Shown piece by piece: positions 6,400-9,197 of a DNA stretch of 9,197 bases. Source of the stretch: Flavobacteriales bacterium UBA4660 (lineage in GTDB: Bacteria; Bacteroidota; Bacteroidia; Flavobacteriales_D; Sanyastnellaceae); assembly GCA_002405435.1 (NCBI GenBank), contig DHLU01000199.1, forward strand, positions 3,536 through 12,732, written 5' to 3'. A model generated the notes under the pieces. That model worked only from the letters and a program-made list of their open reading frames with translations, made no database searches and was not told the origin of the DNA. How positions within the stretch are numbered: position 1 is the first letter of the stretch; each line of letters opens with the position of its first letter. The translations under genes were made by a program, and so were the position numbers.

Positions 6400-8232
6400 T
6401 CACCGGAGGATGATGTCAAAAGGCATGCGGGCCTGAGGCCCTTCCAGTTCCATCAACCGCTGCAGGGTCGAAATCATCGGGTAGTGAGGGCCAAATGTCT
6501 CCCGCAGCAGGGCGGTTTTCTTTTGTCCGGTCAGTTCCTCGAGCAGCTTATCGAGCGGATTGATCAGTTCGGGCAGTTCTTTCGTGGTGTAATCTGTCAT
6601 ACCGGCCATGCGCGCGGCACAGGCCACTGCATCATTCAGGTTGCCTTCGGCATCGGCGAGTCGGATATCAATGGCGTCTTCTCCTGACCACACCCTGCCC
6701 TGACCAAGACTGTCGGCAAGCGCGTTGTCCATCTTCCTTCCGTCGGCTACCCGGCTGATAAAGCCCTCGTAGATATCGGTGATCATCCGCTGCATGGACT
6801 CCATTTCGCGCGGATCGAGCGGTTTCGTAATGGAAATCATGTCGGCATAGGGGTTGGTCTCGTAGCGGTCGAAGGTGATGCCGAGCTTCTCATTCCACAT
6901 GCGCTGTGTATTGGGCATCATCGCAAATACACCAATGGAGCCGGTGATGGTCGAAGCATTGGCGAAAATGGAGTCGGCCGCGCACGCGATGTAGTAGCCG
7001 CCACTCGCTGCATAATCGCCCATGGAAACTACCAGCGGTTTGCCGCTCTCGCGGATCAGCCTGGTCTCATGCCAGATTACATCGGAGGCCAGTGCGCTGC
7101 CGCCTGGTGAATTCACCCGCAACACGATGGCCTTTACCTTGTCGTCTTCCCTTGCCTCACGCAGTGCCCGTGCGATGCGGTCGCTGCCGATGGTCATGTC
7201 ATTGCCTTCGCCCGAGGTGATATCACCGACAGCATAGACCACAGCTACCTTGTCTTTGCGGTGGTCGGCGGGTTCGCCTTCGCGGCGTTCCCGGGGGGTG
7301 CGGAAGTACTCGTTGAAGGTGATAAAATTGATGTCGTCTTCAGACGCAGGTGCACCTGCGCTGAGCGAATCTGACGAGCCGAGCCGACGGAATATGGAGG
7401 AAATCACCTCGTCGCGGTATTTCAGGCCGCTGAGCAGTCCTTTGTCAACGGCAACCTGCTGGTTATAGAGGCTCAGCGAATCGGCCATCGTCATCAGGTC
7501 GGCCACCATCACCCCGCGGTCAGTCGCAATATCGGTCAGCATATGCGACCATATGTCGTCAATCAGCACCTTGAGCTGCTCGCGGTTTGCGTCGCTCATC
7601 TTGTCGTTGATGAAAGGCTCAACAGCACTCTTGTATTTATTATCAGGGCCTTTAATTACCTGCATTTCTACACCCACCTTCTCGAGCATGTTTTTGAAAA
7701 ACATGAGTTCCGCGTGCATACCCCGCCAGTCAAACATGCCTTCGGGATGCATGCATACTTCATCGGCCACCGAGGCGAGATAATAGCCTGCCGAAGTATA
7801 GTTTTCTCCGTAGGCGACCAACCACTTCCCCTTTTCCTTGAATTCGCTGATGGCCCTGTGCATGTCACGAAGGCTGGCGGGACCGGCTAGAAAGTCTTTC
7901 ACTTCAATGAACGCTCCCTCGATACGGGCATCGTCACCGGCCCTGCGAAGGGCTTCAGTAAATCGGTCGAGACCGATACCTGAAGTATTTTCGAGACTGA
8001 TGGGATTAAGCACCATCTCGTTTTCATTGCCGCGCTCCACGACCGCATTTTCAATGACCAGGTGAAGCACACTCTTTTGCTTGACTTCGGCCACCGGACC
8101 GCCACCGGCACCGGCCGAACTAAGGGCCCCCCCGATGGCTGCAATCATGAGCACAACAAACAAGAGCATAACCAGTCCGAAGGCGATAAACGATCCGAGC
8201 AGGGATGCCAGTAAGGTTTTCCAAAAATTCAT
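6400..8232 (-). CDS. sppA: Signal peptide peptidase SppA, 67-kDa long type
   Basis: This membrane-bound serine protease of family S49 degrades cleaved signal peptides and other membrane-associated peptides. The 610 residues are near the E. coli length (618), so this is the tandem-domain form. An N-terminal transmembrane helix (about 7-36) anchors it. In the first domain Lys201 in KYKSAVEPF (199-207) matches the catalytic lysine (E. coli Lys209). In the second domain Ser410 in DYAASGGYY (406-414) matches the nucleophile (E. coli Ser409), after VNSPGGSALASD (373-384) and before GSIGVFAMMP (431-440). The Ser-Lys dyad, formed between domains, is complete. It is the first gene of a minus-strand unit with the RNA methyltransferase. 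Upstream I find no exact promoter: the nearest candidate is TAACCTTTG at 8302-8294, which has one extra spacer base and no matching -33 TTG. Confidence 0.96.
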   Translation of the reverse strand: MNFWKTLLASLLGSFIAFGLVMLLFVVLMIAAIGGALSSAGAGGGPVAEVKQKSVLHLVIENAVVERGNENEMVLNPISLENTSGIGLDRFTEALRRAGDDARIEGAFIEVKDFLAGPASLRDMHRAISEFKEKGKWLVAYGENYTSAGYYLASVADEVCMHPEGMFDWRGMHAELMFFKNMLEKVGVEMQVIKGPDNKYKSAVEPFINDKMSDANREQLKVLIDDIWSHMLTDIATDRGVMVADLMTMADSLSLYNQQVAVDKGLLSGLKYRDEVISSIFRRLGSSDSLSAGAPASEDDINFITFNEYFRTPRERREGEPADHRKDKVAVVYAVGDITSGEGNDMTIGSDRIARALREAREDDKVKAIVLRVNSPGGSALASDVIWHETRLIRESGKPLVVSMGDYAASGGYYIACAADSIFANASTITGSIGVFAMMPNTQRMWNEKLGITFDRYETNPYADMISITKPLDPREMESMQRMITDIYEGFISRVADGRKMDNALADSLGQGRVWSGEDAIDIRLADAEGNLNDAVACAARMAGMTDYTTKELPELINPLDKLLEELTGQKKTALLRETFGPHYPMISTLQRLMELEGPQARMPFDIILR

Positions 8233-8378
8233 GTTTCCACGTTTTGGGTACGAATCTACGTGCGAATTAATCTTACCGGAGAACGGAATACACCAAAGGT
8301 TAGGCAGCGTGGTCGAAAGGCCATAAGTCTGCCTGAGTGGAAGCCATCGGGCGAGTGCCCGTATTACCTTGCAGCCCT

Positions 8379-8873
8379 ATGAATACCGTGCACCGTGTCT
8401 TTTTGAGCCTGGGTGGGAACCTCGGCGAGCGGTTGGATAACCTGGAGGAAACCCGCATGTTTATTCTGTTCAATATCGGCGACATCGTCAGCACTTCTGC
8501 CGTCTATGAGACGGCTCCGTGGCAGATGGAGGAGGGGGTTCCGGCATTCCTCAACCAGGTTGTGGAGGTGCTGACCACACTCACCCCGGCAGCGCTTCAG
8601 CAGGAGGTGGCCGAACTGGAAAACTTTTACGGCCGCACCCGACAGCCGGGAAAATACCTGTCACGCGAAATGGACGTGGATGTGCTCCTGATTGACGAAC
8701 TGGTATCGGAGGAGGGTGGACTCCACGTACCGCATCCGCGCATGCACGAGCGAAGATTCGTGTTGGTGCCCATGGCTGAAATAGCACCCGATCTGCGGCA
8801 TCCGGTCTCCGGCAAGTCAATGACGCAGTTGCTTGCCGAATGCGCTGATACTACCAGGGTCGAAAAACTATGA
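8379..8873 (+). CDS. folK: 2-amino-4-hydroxy-6-hydroxymethyldihydropteridine pyrophosphokinase (HPPK)
   Basis: HPPK transfers pyrophosphate from ATP to 6-hydroxymethyl-7,8-dihydropterin, the step before dihydropteroate synthase in folate synthesis, in the cytoplasm. From the ATG at 8379 the protein has 164 residues (E. coli 159). The fold begins at once with VFLSLGGNLGERLDN (7-21), followed by VYETAPW (42-48), FLNQVVEV (57-64) and the signature SREMDVDVLLID (95-106). Asp99 and Asp101 there match the Mg-binding pair of E. coli HPPK (Asp95 and Asp97). PHPRMHERRFVLVP (118-131) supplies the basic ATP-contacting residues. An in-frame GTG at 8337 would add 14 residues with no family match, so it is rejected. 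Its stop codon overlaps the start of the deoxynucleoside kinase gene (ATGA), indicating an operon. It is divergent from sppA, and no consensus promoter is seen in the spacer. Confidence 0.95.
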   Translation: MNTVHRVFLSLGGNLGERLDNLEETRMFILFNIGDIVSTSAVYETAPWQMEEGVPAFLNQVVEVLTTLTPAALQQEVAELENFYGRTRQPGKYLSREMDVDVLLIDELVSEEGGLHVPHPRMHERRFVLVPMAEIAPDLRHPVSGKSMTQLLAECADTTRVEKL

Positions 8874-9197
8874 ATTGGCCGTATAGGTACATAGTGGTTG
8901 AGGGCAACATCGGTGCAGGAAAAACTTCACTGGTTCAGAAAATTGCTGCTGATCTCCAGGCCAGGGTTGTGCTGGAAGAATTTGCCGACAACCCGTTTTT
9001 ACCCAAATTCTATGAAAACCCCGAACAATATGCCTTTCCGCTGGAGTTGTTCTTTATGGCCGAACGGTACAAGCAACTGAAGGATATGCTTCAAACCCGC
9101 GACCTTTTTCAAACCATCACTATTTCGGATTACCTTTTTTCCAAGTGCCTGCTTTTTGCAAAAGTGCACCTTGCGGAAGAAGAATATCGCTTATACC
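8870..9197 (+). CDS. Deoxynucleoside kinase (3' end beyond the window)
   Basis: This is the N-terminal 109 residues of a dCK/dGK-type deoxynucleoside kinase, which phosphorylates salvaged deoxynucleosides to monophosphates with ATP in the cytoplasm. The P-loop EGNIGAGKTS (11-20) follows the first strand, with Lys18 as the phosphate-binding lysine. EEFADNPFLPKFYENP (36-51) and FPLELFFMAERY (56-67) match the substrate-site helices, with Glu36 the likely catalytic base. At the place where the family usually has an Asp/Glu-Arg-Ser motif, this protein reads SDYLFSK (86-92), with Tyr88 at the arginine position. The ATG at 8870 overlaps the folK stop by four bases (ATGA), so translational coupling is likely. 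The lid region and C-terminus lie outside the window. Substrate preference cannot be judged from this fragment. Confidence 0.9.
   Translation, partial: MNWPYRYIVVEGNIGAGKTSLVQKIAADLQARVVLEEFADNPFLPKFYENPEQYAFPLELFFMAERYKQLKDMLQTRDLFQTITISDYLFSKCLLFAKVHLAEEEYRLY

Noticed and set aside
6061..6687. 208-codon open frame on the plus strand
   Set aside because: It lies antisense to the methyltransferase gene and the end of sppA, both well supported by conserved motifs, and its product resembles nothing I know.
8251..8302. Promoter-like elements for sppA (TAGATTCG at 8258-8251, TAACCTTTG at 8302-8294)
   Set aside because: Each departs from TAnnTTTG and neither has a TTG at the right distance upstream.
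8362..8371. TATTACCTTG as a folK promoter box
   Set aside because: It matches the consensus poorly and lies only a few bases before the start codon.
8337..8378. GTG start for folK
   Set aside because: The 14 extra residues have no counterpart in the HPPK fold, which starts right after the ATG at 8379.
8898..9080. 60-codon plus-strand frame inside the kinase gene
   Set aside because: It is out of frame with the deoxynucleoside kinase, which has a P-loop and family motifs across the same bases.

Overview
The window reads as ordinary chromosome from a Bacteroidota bacterium with fairly high GC content. Four things point there. Promoters fit the Bacteroidota consensus: TAnnTTTG boxes upstream of three genes, two of them with a TTG exactly 19 bases upstream. 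A surface protein ends in a type IX secretion (T9SS) sorting domain. A PorG-like beta-barrel protein is present. An OmpA/TPR lipoprotein is of a kind I know from this phylum. I cannot name the genus. I see no insertion sequences, phage genes, tRNA or rRNA genes, or CRISPR repeats.

Layout. 1-1018: accA, the carboxyltransferase alpha subunit of acetyl-CoA carboxylase, with a -7 promoter box just upstream. 1019-1141: a spacer with a strong promoter for the next gene and one perfect DnaA-box match. 1142-2842: a lipoprotein with an N-terminal beta-rich region, an atypical OmpA-like domain and C-terminal TPR-like repeats, closed by a clear intrinsic terminator at 2860-2893. 2894-3069: a spacer with two perfect 9-base inverted repeats and no recognisable promoter. 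3070-4767: a von Willebrand A domain protein with a signal peptide, a proline-rich linker, a carboxypeptidase-regulatory-like domain, a VWA domain with a MIDAS motif, and a T9SS C-terminal sorting domain.

From 4774 to 8232 the genes lie on the minus strand. In order of transcription they are sppA (membrane signal peptide peptidase), a TrmH/SpoU-family RNA methyltransferase only 3 bases behind it, and a PorG/DUF6089-like outer-membrane barrel with its own promoter and a GTG start. The barrel gene converges on the VWA gene with 6 bases between the stop codons. Divergent from sppA, across a 146-base spacer (8233-8378) in which I find no convincing promoter or terminator, folK (folate synthesis) runs on the plus strand. 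It overlaps by four bases a deoxynucleoside kinase gene cut off by the window end.

Most of this is housekeeping: fatty-acid, folate and deoxynucleotide metabolism, RNA modification and membrane proteolysis. The less ordinary part is the envelope block at 1142-5790: an OmpA/TPR lipoprotein, a likely T9SS cargo with a VWA domain, and a barrel related to a T9SS component. No wholly new system is evident. The best leads are the N-terminus of the VWA protein, its T9SS-linked neighbour and the structured spacer before it.
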